From Chryseobacterium sp. SNU WT5 (GTDB lineage: Bacteria; Bacteroidota; Bacteroidia; Flavobacteriales; Weeksellaceae), in NCBI RefSeq assembly GCF_007362475.1, contig NZ_CP041687.1, positions 1,798,001 to 1,862,000 on the forward strand: a stretch of 64,000 nucleotides of DNA, given 5' to 3'. The notes under the pieces are model-generated. The model did no database searches, was not told the origin of the DNA, and saw nothing but the letters and a program-made list of their open reading frames with translations. The position numbers were made by a program, and so were the translations under genes. The number at the start of each line of letters is the position of its first letter. Within the stretch, counting starts at the first letter, position 1. Positions 18,201-31,076 of the stretch are shown piece by piece.

Positions 18201-18611
18201 ATTGATCACTTTTCTTTCAACACCTCCGTCTCTCAGTTTATGATTGCGGTGAACGAACTGCAGAAAATAAAAAGTAATAAAAGAGAAATTCTAGAGCCGC
18301 TAGCCGTGATCGTTTCACCGTATGCACCTCATATTGCTGAAGAGTTATGGAATAAATTAGGACATACAGAATCTATTGAATTTGCATCGTTCCCGGTATT
18401 TGAAGAGAAGTATTTGGTGGAGAATGAAATCGAATATCCAGTAAGCTTCAATGGCAAAATGCGATTTAAATTACGTCTCGCTGCTGAATTGTCGGTTCCT
18501 GAAATACAGTCAATTATTTTAGAAGACAATCGGACAAAAGAACAATTACAGGGAAATAATCCCAAAAAAGTAATCATTGTCCCAAAAAAAATAATTAATA
18601 TTGTTTTTTAA
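15294..18611 (+). CDS. leuS: Leucyl-tRNA synthetase with in-frame DUF559 insertion
   Basis: A 1105-residue enzyme that charges tRNA-Leu; the usual bacterial or flavobacterial length is about 850-950. The HIGH motif is HVGH at 48-51 and KMSKS is at 880-884. The CP1 editing domain has the TTRPDTIFG threonine-rich motif and the conserved AHDDRDHRF. The extra length comes mainly from residues ~291-444, a DUF559 nuclease domain bounded by inverted repeats, placed at the entry to the editing domain between YWIGKSQGAQVTFDV and KISVFTTRPDT. A second extra piece of about 11 residues (SLSSEEGWGEE) lies at 859-870, just before KMSKS. The frame is intact throughout, and catalytic and editing motifs are all present, so the enzyme is probably functional. 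The start at 15294 (MFYDHQSIEKKW) matches the family. Confidence 0.95.
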   Translation: MFYDHQSIEKKWQKFWEENQTYKTDNTTDKPKFYVLDMFPYPSGAGLHVGHPLGYIASDIYARYKRHQGFNVLHPIGYDSFGLPAEQYAIQTGQHPAVTTEENITRYEQQMRKIGFSFDWSREVRTSDSSYYKWTQWIFIQLFDSWYNISTDKAEPISNLIQHFENYGTQNLSAVQNDQLNFTSEEWKNASELDQQDILLNYRLAYRAETTVNWCPGLGTVLANDEVKEGKSERGGYPVFQKKMMQWSMRITAYSERLLQGLNNLDWPQPLKDAQQYWIGKSQGAQVTFDVLTPTLSNGEGAKSIQNEKPRFLTGGDNSKILLQHAKSMRKDSTAAEEILWQALRNRNLGDKFRRQHLIEDYIVDFVCLEKKLVIEVDGEYHNIEEQKEADDLRTQYLEFFGFNIIRFSNFEVEEQIESVLEKIKLKLESQSNSLSSGEGRGEDNSKVVAEKISVFTTRPDTIFGATFMVLAPENPLVKSLTIEGQKEEVENYIEQTSKKTERDRMADVKNVSGAFTGSYALNPFTSQKMPIYISDYVLMGYGTGAVMAVPAHDDRDHRFAKKFSLPIVNVIENDQDIQEESFDSKDSVCVNSEFLNGLKYDDAKTLIISEIEKKNIGHGTTNYRQRDAIFSRQRYWGEPVPVYYKEGMPYTLPISALPLELPEVEKYLPTEDGDPPLGNAKTFGWDEANQKVVSTDLINNETVFHLELSTMPGWAGSSWYFLRYMDPNNEGVFTDKNLSDYWGQVDLYIGGSEHATGHLLYSRFWNMFMKDRGYISHEEPFKKLINQGMILGMSAYVFRIEGTNQYVSKSLAKDYQVQKIHVDVSLLKGGTDELDTDAFKSWRSEYADAEFIFESGKSSLSSEEGWGEEKYITEREVEKMSKSKYNVVNPDDICDEFGADCLRLYEMFLGPLEQSKPWNTQGLSGVYGFLKKFYNLYFNGDDFEVSEEEPTKEEFKILHTLINKVVTDIDHFSFNTSVSQFMIAVNELQKIKSNKREILEPLAVIVSPYAPHIAEELWNKLGHTESIEFASFPVFEEKYLVENEIEYPVSFNGKMRFKLRLAAELSVPEIQSIILEDNRTKEQLQGNNPKKVIIVPKKIINIVF
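16165..16197 (-). repeat. Left inverted repeat of the DUF559 element
   Basis: 33 bp, in inverted orientation to the copy at 16593-16625 and matching it at 30 of 33 positions. It contains the palindrome ccctctcc-aac-ggagaggg preceded by a cctcacccc arm. In the leuS frame it is read as LTPTLSNGEG. Confidence 0.9.
16593..16625 (+). repeat. Right inverted repeat of the DUF559 element
   Basis: 33 bp with the palindrome ccctctcc-tct-ggagaggg followed by a ggggtgagga arm. It is read in leuS as SLSSGEGRGED. It differs from the reverse complement of the left repeat at two loop positions and one position in the outer arm. Confidence 0.9.
17870..17902 (+). repeat. Solitary third copy of the leuS repeat
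   Basis: 33 bp, in the same orientation as the right repeat and identical to it at 30 of 33 positions. The palindrome is partly decayed (ccctttcc-tct-gaagaggg). It is read in frame as SLSSEEGWGEE and sits 10 residues before KMSKS, with no nuclease next to it. Confidence 0.9.
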
Positions 18612-18873
18612 AGTTTGAATATTTTAAAATATTTGATAGAATAATCTAAAAAAAGTACGTCCTATTTTTATTGAATTTTTAAGGGTTTTTTCAGAAGGTC
18701 TATATTATAGATAATTTTAACCTTGAATTTTAATGATATATGAATGTTAAGAAGCCTTAACATGTCAAAAAAATAGTGGCATTACAGATGAAGTACTTGC
18801 ATTATTAAATATTTTAACTTTATTTTACAACTCGAAAAATTTAAAAAAATAACAATTTATAATTTAGTTTAGT

Positions 18874-19743
18874 ATGGAAATGAATGTTTCAAACAACGAG
18901 GAGCAAATAGTTGCTAAAAAGTTAGGGGGATTAAATCCTATTTTAATTATTCCGATTCTAATCGTTATAGGTATCGCTATCTATATATTCGTATTGGGTA
19001 ATCCAGGTAATTTTAAAGCTGATCCAAGACTTGAAGGTCTTTCTTCTGTAGCGTTTTCTGGTTTAGAAACCAAAGAATTACATCCTGGAGATGGATTTAT
19101 GGGAATTATATACATGGGTGGACCAATTGTACCTATCCTTATTTCTTTTATGATTATCGTAATCGTATTCTCTATTGAGAGAGCTTTGGTTTTAGGGAAA
19201 GCTACTGGAAAAGGAAACATTGATAATTTTGTTTTAACTGTAAGAAGATTATTGAACCAAAATAAAATTGATGAAGCATTGGAAGAATGTGACAGACAGG
19301 AAGGTTCAATCGGAAATGTAGTAAAAGAAGGTTTAACTACCTATAAAGCACTTTCTAACGACACTACTTTAAGTAAGGAGCAGAAAATGGTTGCATTAAA
19401 TAAGGCAATTGAAGAAGCTACAACATTAGAAATGCCAATGTTAGAGAAAAACATGATGGTACTATCTACGTTAGGTACTGTTGCAACATTAGTAGCACTA
19501 TTAGGAACGGTAATCGGGATGATTAAAGCATTTAGTGCTTTAGGTTCAGGCGGTGGAACACCAGATTCAGCTGCATTGTCAATCGGTATTTCTGAGGCGT
19601 TAGTTAATACGGCTTTAGGTATTGGTACATCTGCAGTTGCGATTATTCTTTACAACTATTTTACTTCTAAAATTGACGGTTTAACGTTCAAAATTGACGA
19701 AATCGCAATGTCTATTCAGCAGTCTTTTGCAGAATTCCACTAA
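18874..19743 (+). CDS. exbB: MotA/TolQ/ExbB proton channel family protein
   Basis: A 289-residue inner-membrane protein with three main membrane spans (residues ~25-45, ~90-110, and the helices around TVATLVALLGTVIGM and ALGIGTSAVAIILYNY). With ExbD it forms the proton channel that powers TonB. The conserved TLGTVATLVALLGTVIGMIKAF segment is the family signature. It is the first gene of exbB-exbD-exbD-tonB. The preceding 262 bp hold no gene and no convincing promoter that I can identify. Confidence 0.93.
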   Translation: MEMNVSNNEEQIVAKKLGGLNPILIIPILIVIGIAIYIFVLGNPGNFKADPRLEGLSSVAFSGLETKELHPGDGFMGIIYMGGPIVPILISFMIIVIVFSIERALVLGKATGKGNIDNFVLTVRRLLNQNKIDEALEECDRQEGSIGNVVKEGLTTYKALSNDTTLSKEQKMVALNKAIEEATTLEMPMLEKNMMVLSTLGTVATLVALLGTVIGMIKAFSALGSGGGTPDSAALSIGISEALVNTALGIGTSAVAIILYNYFTSKIDGLTFKIDEIAMSIQQSFAEFH

Positions 19744-19819
19744 GAATTATTGTAAAGATTGGAGGTTGTTGATTTCAACGAATCTCAAAAAACAGAAGTT
19801 TAATAAAAAATAATTTACA

Positions 19820-20422
19820 ATGGCGAGAGTCAAACCAAAAAGACATAATATAAGGGTAGATATGACGGCCATGACCGATGTATCATTTCTACTCCTTACG
19901 TTCTTTATCCTCACGGCTCAGTTTGCAAAACCTGATATCGAGACGATAACCACGCCATCTTCTATATCTGAAAAGCTTCTTCCTGATGCAAGTTTGATGA
20001 CTATATTAAGTACAACAGACGGAAGATTCTATTTTACACCAGTGGAAAACGGAACAGAGCGTATTGCTTTGTTAGATAAAATGGGAGAGAAGTATGGTAT
20101 GAAATTTACTGACAAAGAAAAAGTTGCTTTTTCTAATGCGCAGTCAATTGGAGTTCCCATGAATCAACTGAAAGGATTCTTGGATCTGTCAGATGAAGAC
20201 CGTAAAGCCTTCAAAAGCAAAACGGGAATTCCTATGGATAGTACGAATAAACAATTAATCGACTGGGTTCAACAAAGTTTAGCCGTAAACCCTGATTATA
20301 AACTGGCGATAAAAGGTGATACTGAAACCAAGTACCCAAAAGTTAAATCATTATTTGAAGGATTGAGAGATATAGACTTCTTGAAATTCTGGTTAATAAC
20401 AAGTCAGGAAACGGCACAATAA
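19820..20422 (+). CDS. exbD: ExbD/TolR family biopolymer transporter (first copy)
   Basis: A 200-residue protein with one N-terminal membrane helix and a periplasmic domain. The proton-carrying aspartate is expected in DMTAMTDVSFLLLTFFIL. The periplasmic part is longer than in proteobacterial ExbD and carries an inserted region (YGMKFTDKEKVAF to DWVQQ), as is usual for the first of the two ExbD proteins in flavobacteria. It lies between exbB and a second exbD. Confidence 0.92.
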   Translation: MARVKPKRHNIRVDMTAMTDVSFLLLTFFILTAQFAKPDIETITTPSSISEKLLPDASLMTILSTTDGRFYFTPVENGTERIALLDKMGEKYGMKFTDKEKVAFSNAQSIGVPMNQLKGFLDLSDEDRKAFKSKTGIPMDSTNKQLIDWVQQSLAVNPDYKLAIKGDTETKYPKVKSLFEGLRDIDFLKFWLITSQETAQ

Positions 20423-20429
20423 TTAAGAA

Positions 20430-21002
20430 ATGGCAGAAGTACAAGTAAAAGACAACGGCGGAAAAGGCGGAAAGGTACGCTCTAAAAAGCAAGTGCCTCA
20501 CGTAGATTTAACCCCCATGGTGGATTTGGCGTTCCTTTTGATCACCTTCTTTATGTTAGTGACTACTTTTAACAAACCGAATGTGATGGATTTAGGTCTT
20601 CCGGCGAAACCGAAAAAAGACCAACCAAAACCAGAAGATACTCAGATTGATTTATCAAACTCTATTTCATTAATTATAGGGAAAGACAATAGAATTTTTT
20701 ATCATCAGTTAGACCAGGCAGGATTGAACGATCAAACCTTACAGGAAACTAGTTTTGATAGAAATGGGATTACGAAAGTAATCGAGCAGGCAAAAGCCAG
20801 AGCGAAAGATGGAACCATATTTACGGTTATTATTAAGCCAACGGACGATGCGGTATATAAGAATTTTGTAGATATTCTAGATGAAATGGCAATTACCAAA
20901 AATGAGCGATATGGGGTGACCGATATTAAACCTTGGGAACAGGCTATTTATGAAAGAAAAGTAGGTGGTGCGGCAGCTCCGGCAGAAAGTCCTACCAACT
21001 AA
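20430..21002 (+). CDS. exbD: ExbD/TolR family biopolymer transporter (second copy)
   Basis: A 190-residue ExbD with the membrane segment VDLTPMVDLAFLLITFFML, which carries the conserved aspartate. It starts 7 bp after the first exbD stop. Paired ExbD proteins are normal in Bacteroidota and may form a mixed dimer inside the ExbB pentamer; that stoichiometry is inference here. Confidence 0.92.
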   Translation: MAEVQVKDNGGKGGKVRSKKQVPHVDLTPMVDLAFLLITFFMLVTTFNKPNVMDLGLPAKPKKDQPKPEDTQIDLSNSISLIIGKDNRIFYHQLDQAGLNDQTLQETSFDRNGITKVIEQAKARAKDGTIFTVIIKPTDDAVYKNFVDILDEMAITKNERYGVTDIKPWEQAIYERKVGGAAAPAESPTN

Positions 21003-21034
21003 AATACTACTTTTAATATTTAAAAGAAAGAATA

Positions 21035-21871
21035 ATGGCAGATGAAAACACTTACAATAGTAGTCCAGGATTGGATGAGATTGTATTTGAAAATAGAAAT
21101 AAAGCGTATGGAGCCTATAATTTAAGAACAAATTATAGATCAATACTAACTAAGTCTTTCATTCTAGGAACAATTTTATTCTTAGTGGTTGCCATTGCAC
21201 CATTTGTGATAATGAAAATTAAGCAAATGAATGCAAAGGAGGCGCAAGAAGTAAATGCGAACCTAATTGATATTATCCCTGATGAAGAGATAATTATCGA
21301 AGAGAAGAAAGAAGAGGAACCACCTCCACCAGAAGTGAAAGAGGAACCCAAACAAGAGGTAATTCAGAATGTTGTTCCAGAACCGGTAAAAGCACCAAAG
21401 ATTGAAACGCCTCCGCCACCAATCACAAAGCAGTTGGAAACAACTACTGGATTAGTATCTCAGGAAGGGGTTAAAACTCCAGCGTATACACCGCCGCCGC
21501 CACCTCCTTCAACAGGAAAGGTACAGACGGTAGAGGTTAAGCCACAGGTTTCAGCAACACAAGTCTATACAGAAGTAGAGCAGTTAGCGGAATTTCCTGG
21601 AGGGATCAATGCATTTAGAAGTAAAGTCGGTAACAGTTTTGACACTTCTGCAATGAGTGGAGATGAAGGAACTGTAAAAACTGAGATCACCTTCGTTGTA
21701 GAAAGAGATGGTTCAATTACAGATGTGAAAGCAAATGGATCCAATAAGGATTTTAATGCGGAAGCAATCCGTACAGTAAAGTCCGTTAAAAATAAATGGG
21801 CTCCTGCAAAGATTAATGGTACACCTGTTAGATACAGATATAGATTGCCATTAACAATGAACTTTGAATAA
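21035..21871 (+). CDS. tonB: Energy transducer TonB
   Basis: A 278-residue protein. One membrane helix at about residues 44-66 follows a cytoplasmic tail with the GLDEIVFENRNKAYGAYNLR motif typical of Bacteroidota TonB. Next come acidic and proline-rich stretches (EEEPPPPEV, TPPPPPPST) that cross the periplasm. The C-terminal TonB domain (about 195-278) has AEFPGGINAF, ITFVVERDGSITDVK and RYRYRLPLTMNF. It passes proton-motive energy from ExbB/ExbD to outer-membrane receptors such as the barrel at 35278. A terminator follows. Confidence 0.94.
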   Translation: MADENTYNSSPGLDEIVFENRNKAYGAYNLRTNYRSILTKSFILGTILFLVVAIAPFVIMKIKQMNAKEAQEVNANLIDIIPDEEIIIEEKKEEEPPPPEVKEEPKQEVIQNVVPEPVKAPKIETPPPPITKQLETTTGLVSQEGVKTPAYTPPPPPPSTGKVQTVEVKPQVSATQVYTEVEQLAEFPGGINAFRSKVGNSFDTSAMSGDEGTVKTEITFVVERDGSITDVKANGSNKDFNAEAIRTVKSVKNKWAPAKINGTPVRYRYRLPLTMNFE

Positions 21872-21892
21872 ATAGAAGTGATCATATCGTAG

Positions 21893-21924
21893 AAAAGAGA
21901 AGCATTTGCTTCTCTTTTTTATTT
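21893..21924 (+). terminator. Terminator of the exbB-tonB operon
   Basis: The stem aaaagagaagc/gcttctctttt with a four-base loop is followed by T-rich sequence. Confidence 0.85.
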
Positions 21925-21944
21925 TTTTTGTAGTTTTGTGAAAT

Positions 21945-22142
21945 ATGATTTTTAATTGGTTGTCAGTTGTTGCTGGTTTTTTTTACGTATTGCTTGGAAT
22001 AGTAGTGATCGTATATAAATTTTTTGTAATATTTTTAGAACCTCGTATTGCTTATGCCTTAGGGGCTCTTTTAATTTTTTATGGAATTTTTCGAATAGTG
22101 CGTGCAATTTATAGAATACGAGAAAGCAAGAATGAAGAATAG
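21945..22142 (+). CDS. Small two-helix membrane protein
   Basis: A 65-residue protein made of two hydrophobic helices (WLSVVAGFFYVLLGIVVIVY and IAYALGALLIFYGIFRIV) and a charged tail. No family function is known to me. It overlaps the start of the next gene by 11 bases and comes just after the tonB terminator, so it probably begins a new transcript. A TAGTTTTG at 21931-21938 may be its -7 element. Confidence 0.7.
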   Translation: MIFNWLSVVAGFFYVLLGIVVIVYKFFVIFLEPRIAYALGALLIFYGIFRIVRAIYRIRESKNEE

Positions 22143-23001
22143 ATTTTTAGTATTATTATGTTTTTTTACATTGATTTATTCCTGTAATAAAAAAACACAT
22201 ACAGTAGATAGTCCGCAACAAGGAAATATTACGATCGCCACTGACGAGTCTTTTAAAAGTTTGGCAGAAGCACTCACTGATCGATATATGGCCCTTTATC
22301 CCGAGACTAAAATTAACTTGAAAATAGAGAAGGAAGATCTGGGTCTATTAGATTTACTTGATAATAAGGTTAAAGTGATTGTTATGTCTCGAGATCTTTC
22401 CGAACAAGAAAAGAAAGCTTATAAAGATAAAGTGGATTTGGATTTGATTATTTCAAATTTTGCTGCGGACGCAGTACTATTTGTTGTTCCTAAAAATTCT
22501 CCCAAAGAAAGTATTACCATAGAAGAACTTAAGGAAGAACTCAAAAGTGATAAAAAAAATATTATTTTTGATGGAAATAATTCCAGTAATCTAAATTTTG
22601 TTGCACAGAAATTAAATACGGTTCCAAACAATCTGAAATTCTCTATTATTAGTGGAAATAAGAATTTGATCTCACAGCTGGATAATTTTCCTGGGAAAAT
22701 TGGAGTGGTAAGTTTGAATACATTCAGTAGACCGTATGATCCTGAATCTGAAAATTTACGTAATGCTGTAAAAGTTCTTAAAGTGGTCGATGGTGAAAAA
22801 TCCTTCGAACCAACATTGCAAAATCTTGCTAGGGGAACATATCCATTTACCAGAATTTTATATTTCATAAGTAATGAGAAATATTTTGGTCTTGGAAGTG
22901 GATTTATTCGTTTCTCCTGTACCCAACTTGGCCAAATTGTTGTTGCCAAGGAAGGATTACAACCTTATCATATTTTTAAGAGAGAGGTCCAGATTCGTTA
23001 A
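22132..23001 (+). CDS. PstS-like phosphate/anion-binding lipoprotein
   Basis: A 289-residue lipoprotein (signal peptide with FTLIYSC). The body resembles the PstS-like periplasmic binding domain (GNITIATDESF, then DLIISNFAADAVLFVVPKNSP and FTRILYFISNEKYFGLGSGFIRF). Flavobacteria keep such a gene between tonB and a TPR protein, without PstABC transporters nearby, so a role in the TonB/envelope system rather than phosphate import is possible (inference). The ATG at 22132 is chosen because it begins the signal peptide. Confidence 0.82.
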   Translation: MKNRFLVLLCFFTLIYSCNKKTHTVDSPQQGNITIATDESFKSLAEALTDRYMALYPETKINLKIEKEDLGLLDLLDNKVKVIVMSRDLSEQEKKAYKDKVDLDLIISNFAADAVLFVVPKNSPKESITIEELKEELKSDKKNIIFDGNNSSNLNFVAQKLNTVPNNLKFSIISGNKNLISQLDNFPGKIGVVSLNTFSRPYDPESENLRNAVKVLKVVDGEKSFEPTLQNLARGTYPFTRILYFISNEKYFGLGSGFIRFSCTQLGQIVVAKEGLQPYHIFKREVQIR

Positions 23002-23101
23002 TTTTTATTAATGTTTACCGGTTTTTAGATCTTAAACAGAAAATGGTACAGTAATTGGGTGAAAAATGATGATAATTAATTTAACTAATAAACAATTTAA
23101 A

Positions 23102-24766
23102 ATGAAAGATATAATGAATTTGACGAAGAAAATTGCCTTCGGGGTTTCAGTGGGTTTCTTGACTAACTTTGCGTATGGCCAAACGTTACAAGAAGGGATT
23201 AATAGTGCAGATAGTCACAAATATGCGCAAGCAAGAGAAGTTTTTAGCCAAATGATTGAAAAATCTGCAACCAGTGAAAACTATTTCTATTTAGGAAACT
23301 CTTATTTAACTCAGTTTGAGCCTAACTTTGATAAAGCTCAGGAATATTTTACGAAAGGTTTAGAAGCAGATAAGAAAAGCTATTTAAATAAAATTGGTCT
23401 TGCATCAATAAAACTTGGAAAAGGAAACAAGGCAGCAGTTGGTGAGATTCTTGGGATTGTAAAAGATTCCCGTGAAAAAGATCCTGATGTTTTGTATAGA
23501 GCAGCAGAAGCTTTAACGATATTCGGAGGTGATTCGAATGCAGATACTGCAATTGATTTATTGAATAAAGCGATCCAAAAATCTGCAAAGAAAGGAACGC
23601 CAGCACACTACTACTATACGTTAGGAGATGCATACCGTTTGAAGTTGACCAACAGTCCACAGGTAGCAGGATCAGCAATGACTGCATATGAGAAAGCTTT
23701 GCCAAGTGCTAGAAATAAAGCATCTGTATTTACAAGAATCGGAACACTTTGGATGCAAGCTCAGCAGTGGAAACCTGCAAAAGAAAATATTGATAAAGCA
23801 ATTGCTTCTGATGCAACTTATGCACCAGCGTATAAAGCAAAAGCAGCATATGATATCAGATATCAGCAAAATGCTTTAGCAACTCAGGATTTAATTAACT
23901 ATGCGAAATATGCAGATGAAGATACAGATACGCAGTTAGAAATTTCTAAGTTATTCTTCACCAATGAAGATTACGAAAACTCTAAAATGTATTTGGATAA
24001 AGTATTTGATAAAGTAGAAGATCCAATCAAATATAAGCTAAGAGCGTATCTTCAATATGCAGATGGTGATTATGCAGCAGCCAAAACAAGTATAGATATG
24101 TTCGTTTCTAAAGCAGAGAAAACGAGAGTCTTGGCGGCGGACGAAGGATTGCAAGGTTTAATTGCAGCAGGTTTAGCTCAAAAAGAAACTGATGCAACGA
24201 AAAAAGCAGCTCTTCTTGCAGAATCTCAGAAAAAAATTGCTTTAGCGAAAGCAGCTAAAGACGAAACCATGAAATGGGATGAGGAATTAGTGAAAATAAA
24301 AGGAGGTGGAGCAGTTAATCAAGCTGCAGTAGATGCAGGTGCTACGAGTCCCGCGATTGAAGCATTGAAGAAGCAAGTTGCTGAAAAACCTCAGGATACT
24401 GATGCTCTTTTTAAACTGGCAAATGCTTATCAAGAAGTTAAAAACTGGAATGGGGCTATTCATTCTTGGCAGAAGATGAGTGGATTGTTGCCGGATTGGG
24501 CACCCGCTTATTATAGTCAAGGTTATGCACAGCAGCAAGCGGGGAATACCGATCTTGCAGTGATAGGTTATGAAAAATATATTACTACTGTAAAACCAGC
24601 AGAAGTAGAAAGCAATAAAGAAACATTATCATATGCGTATTTTGCAGTTGCCTACTTATCCAAAGATAAAGATTTGGAGAAAGCTAAAGATTATGTGAAT
24701 AAATCAGTAATCTTAAATCCAACTTACAAAGATGCAATTAATCTAAAAGCTGAATTGAGTAAGTAA
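23102..24766 (+). CDS. Tetratricopeptide repeat protein
   Basis: About 554 residues with a signal peptide (ending FAYGQ) and many TPR helices from residue ~30 to the end: for example YFYLGNSYLTQFEPNFDKA, PAHYYYTLGDAYRL and APAYYSQGYAQQQAGNTDLA. It is probably periplasmic or attached to the membrane as a scaffold. ATGs at 23102 and 23114 are both possible; the upstream ATG at 23066 would put an odd polar stretch before the signal peptide. It follows the PstS-like gene by about 100 bp, and a terminator ends the unit. Confidence 0.87.
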   Translation: MKDIMNLTKKIAFGVSVGFLTNFAYGQTLQEGINSADSHKYAQAREVFSQMIEKSATSENYFYLGNSYLTQFEPNFDKAQEYFTKGLEADKKSYLNKIGLASIKLGKGNKAAVGEILGIVKDSREKDPDVLYRAAEALTIFGGDSNADTAIDLLNKAIQKSAKKGTPAHYYYTLGDAYRLKLTNSPQVAGSAMTAYEKALPSARNKASVFTRIGTLWMQAQQWKPAKENIDKAIASDATYAPAYKAKAAYDIRYQQNALATQDLINYAKYADEDTDTQLEISKLFFTNEDYENSKMYLDKVFDKVEDPIKYKLRAYLQYADGDYAAAKTSIDMFVSKAEKTRVLAADEGLQGLIAAGLAQKETDATKKAALLAESQKKIALAKAAKDETMKWDEELVKIKGGGAVNQAAVDAGATSPAIEALKKQVAEKPQDTDALFKLANAYQEVKNWNGAIHSWQKMSGLLPDWAPAYYSQGYAQQQAGNTDLAVIGYEKYITTVKPAEVESNKETLSYAYFAVAYLSKDKDLEKAKDYVNKSVILNPTYKDAINLKAELSK

Positions 24767-24785
24767 GACCTTATATTAATAAGAG

Positions 24786-24814
24786 TCCCATTCGAAAGAG
24801 TGGGATTTTTTTTG
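24786..24814 (+). terminator. Terminator after the TPR gene
   Basis: The stem cccattc/gagtggg with a gaaa loop is followed by eight T. Confidence 0.85.
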
Positions 24815-25330
24815 CTCTAAATACATGTTATACGCACGTTGATAATGTCCGTCAAGTTGCTCTTTTTTTAGATTTATTATATATTATATAGAATACCGCG
24901 ATCAATTGCCATCATTCTTGTCCGGTTTTCGCTATTTCTTTTTTTAGTTACAGGACGTAATCTTCAAGTCCAGGCGGGGTTATATTTAGTGTTCTGCACC
25001 CTGTCATTCCCTGAGAGGTGGTGATAGGCTGGAGGATATTTACGGGTATTCTTATTTGGTGGAGTGCTAGTAATTAAAGATTACAGCTAATAAAATCTCA
25101 GTTTGAGATAAAGTGGATAACTTTTATCGGTTTGCATTGTGTGGATATTCAATCTCTTAGGGTATTAATTATGCACAAGAATAAAATAAGGTTGTTATTA
25201 AGTTGTGAGATATGATAAGTAGGATTACATTTGCACCACTCTAAAAAACAGAGTAGCGAAGTAGATCAGATAGCTAATAATTAGGAATAGAATAAAGGAT
25301 TAATTTTTTTTATTTTGTTTTAAAAAAAGC
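24815..25330. other. Non-coding stretch upstream of the rRNA operon, content unknown
   Basis: About 515 bp without a credible gene. The middle part (24900-25030) is richer in G and C than the flanks and contains tracts such as gtccaggcggggttat and ctgagaggtggtgataggc. These could be a decayed mobile element or an unrecognised RNA, but I do not recognise either. The last 300 bp are AT-rich and lead into the promoters. Confidence 0.4.
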
Positions 25331-25360
25331 TTGTCGATTAAAATAAAGTTATTATCTTTG
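25331..25360 (+). promoter_or_regulatory. rRNA operon promoter P1
   Basis: TTG at 25331-25333, a 19-base spacer and TAtcTTTG at 25353-25360 match exactly the Bacteroidota TTG-N19-TAnnTTTG consensus. It lies about 270 bp before 16S. Confidence 0.75.
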
Positions 25361-25462
25361 CAATCCCAAATCGAAAGAAAGGGGAAGCGAAGATGAGCAG
25401 ATTGAATGATAGAGAAGGGAGGAAATAGTTTAAAAAAACTTTAAAATTTCTTTAAAAAACAT

Positions 25463-25493
25463 TTGGTCAATTAGAAATAAGTTTATACTTTTG
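25463..25493 (+). promoter_or_regulatory. rRNA operon promoter P2
   Basis: TTG at 25463-25465, a 20-base spacer and TActTTTG at 25486-25493. This is a second promoter of the same class about 130 bp downstream of P1. It is followed by a leader of about 140 nt that contains gatcattgacat (25553-25564). Confidence 0.7.
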
Positions 25494-25631
25494 CACTCGC
25501 AATTCGGGATTAACGACAGAAAGAGATTCCGGAGTACTGCGAGAAGAATAGAGATCATTGACATATAAATAACAACCAAGAAATTAAGGAAAAACAAAGC
25601 GTCAATAACTTTGAGTGAGTCAGACAAACAT

Positions 25632-27148
<1,517 letters not shown>

Positions 27149-27327
27149 TAGAGCGTCTACAGGACGTTAAACAAAAAAGATACGCAAGTATCAGAGCACT
27201 TGCTCAAAGTTAGCTTTCGTTTTTCTTTATTTGGTTGCTATTTTATAATAAAACATACCCACTAGGATTAGTATCAAGGGATAAGAGATAATTAAAAGTT
27301 ATTAATTAATAATTATTAATTAGAGAG

Positions 27328-27401
27328 AGTCTCGTAGCTCAGCTGGTTAGAGCGCTACACTGATAATGTAGAGGTCGGCAGTTCGAGCCTGCCCGAGACT
27401 A
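27328..27401 (+). tRNA. tRNA-Ile (GAT)
   Basis: A cloverleaf with 7-bp acceptor agtctcg/cgagact, D arm gctcagctggttagagc, anticodon loop ctgataa (GAT) and T arm cggcagttcgagcctgcc. No CCA is encoded. It is in the 16S-23S spacer, its usual place. Confidence 0.95.
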
Positions 27402-27493
27402 CTAATAATAAGACGGGAAGATCATAGAAAAAAGATAAAAGACGATTATTAGTCTTTACTCTTTATTCTTTAGTCTCCAGGTCTGGAACTAGC

Positions 27494-27567
27494 GGGGAAT
27501 TAGCTCAGTTGGCTAGAGCGCCTGCCTTGCACGCAGGAGGTCAAGGGTTCGACTCCCTTATTCTCCA
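27494..27567 (+). tRNA. tRNA-Ala (TGC)
   Basis: Acceptor ggggaat/attctcc with one G-T pair, D arm gctcagttggctagagc, anticodon loop cttgcac (TGC) and T loop ttcgact. It is the second tRNA of the 16S-23S spacer. Confidence 0.95.
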
Positions 27568-27967
27568 CAATATTGTACAAATTAAAATGTGCAATGTAAA
27601 GAGTACTTAAAATAGTACGAAAAGTTGTAGAGATACAACGAAACGCTTCGGAAAGAAGCAAGAATAGAAGATATTTATAATACAGAATAGAATTATGCCG
27701 AAAGGAGGCAAAACGACCTAAGGAATTAGGGAGTTTGATAGGATCGAACCTATCTTATTCACAGTTTTGAAGGACTGATTTAAAAGTTACGGATGGAGCC
27801 AAAAACACATCTGTTCATCAGTATTACAAAAAGAGATAAGATCATTGACATTAACGATAAGAACATCACAAAGAGAAAACCGAGCACTTTCGAGTGCCGA
27901 GTTTAAATAAAACTAGTCTTAACACTTAGGTGTTAGACAAAAAACTGAACTAATATATTATTAGGAA
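27568..27967 (+). other. 16S-23S spacer 3' part with 23S leader
   Basis: 400 bp without a gene. It includes a small hairpin gatagg-atcgaa-cctatc, a second hairpin gcact-ttc-gagtgc at about 27883-27896, and gatcattgacat at 27841-27852, which also occurs in the 16S leader at 25553-25564. These are probably antitermination or processing signals of the pre-rRNA (inference). Confidence 0.55.
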
Positions 27968-30731
<2,764 letters not shown>

Positions 30732-30910
30732 AATTAAGGCACTCGACAGTGCAACAAGGTTTGCTCTTTGTGAACGTTTTTATCGATTTTTTTAGTTAGA
30801 CTAAAAGAACCAAGATTAAAGAAGCAAGACACTTATGTCTTTTATCTTTCTTCTATTCTCTTTTATCTACTAATAACATATACTGTACATCCTTTTGTAC
30901 AAAACAGCCT

Positions 30911-31018
<108 letters not shown>

Positions 31019-31043
31019 TTTTTATCCGCCACGGCGGACACAG

Positions 31044-31076
31044 AAGCTCATCAATTTATTTTGATGAGCTTTTTTG
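31044..31076 (+). terminator. rRNA operon terminator
   Basis: A 10-bp stem aagctcatca/tgatgagctt is followed by T residues, 26 bp after 5S. A smaller palindrome tccgcc-ac-ggcgga precedes it. Confidence 0.88.
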
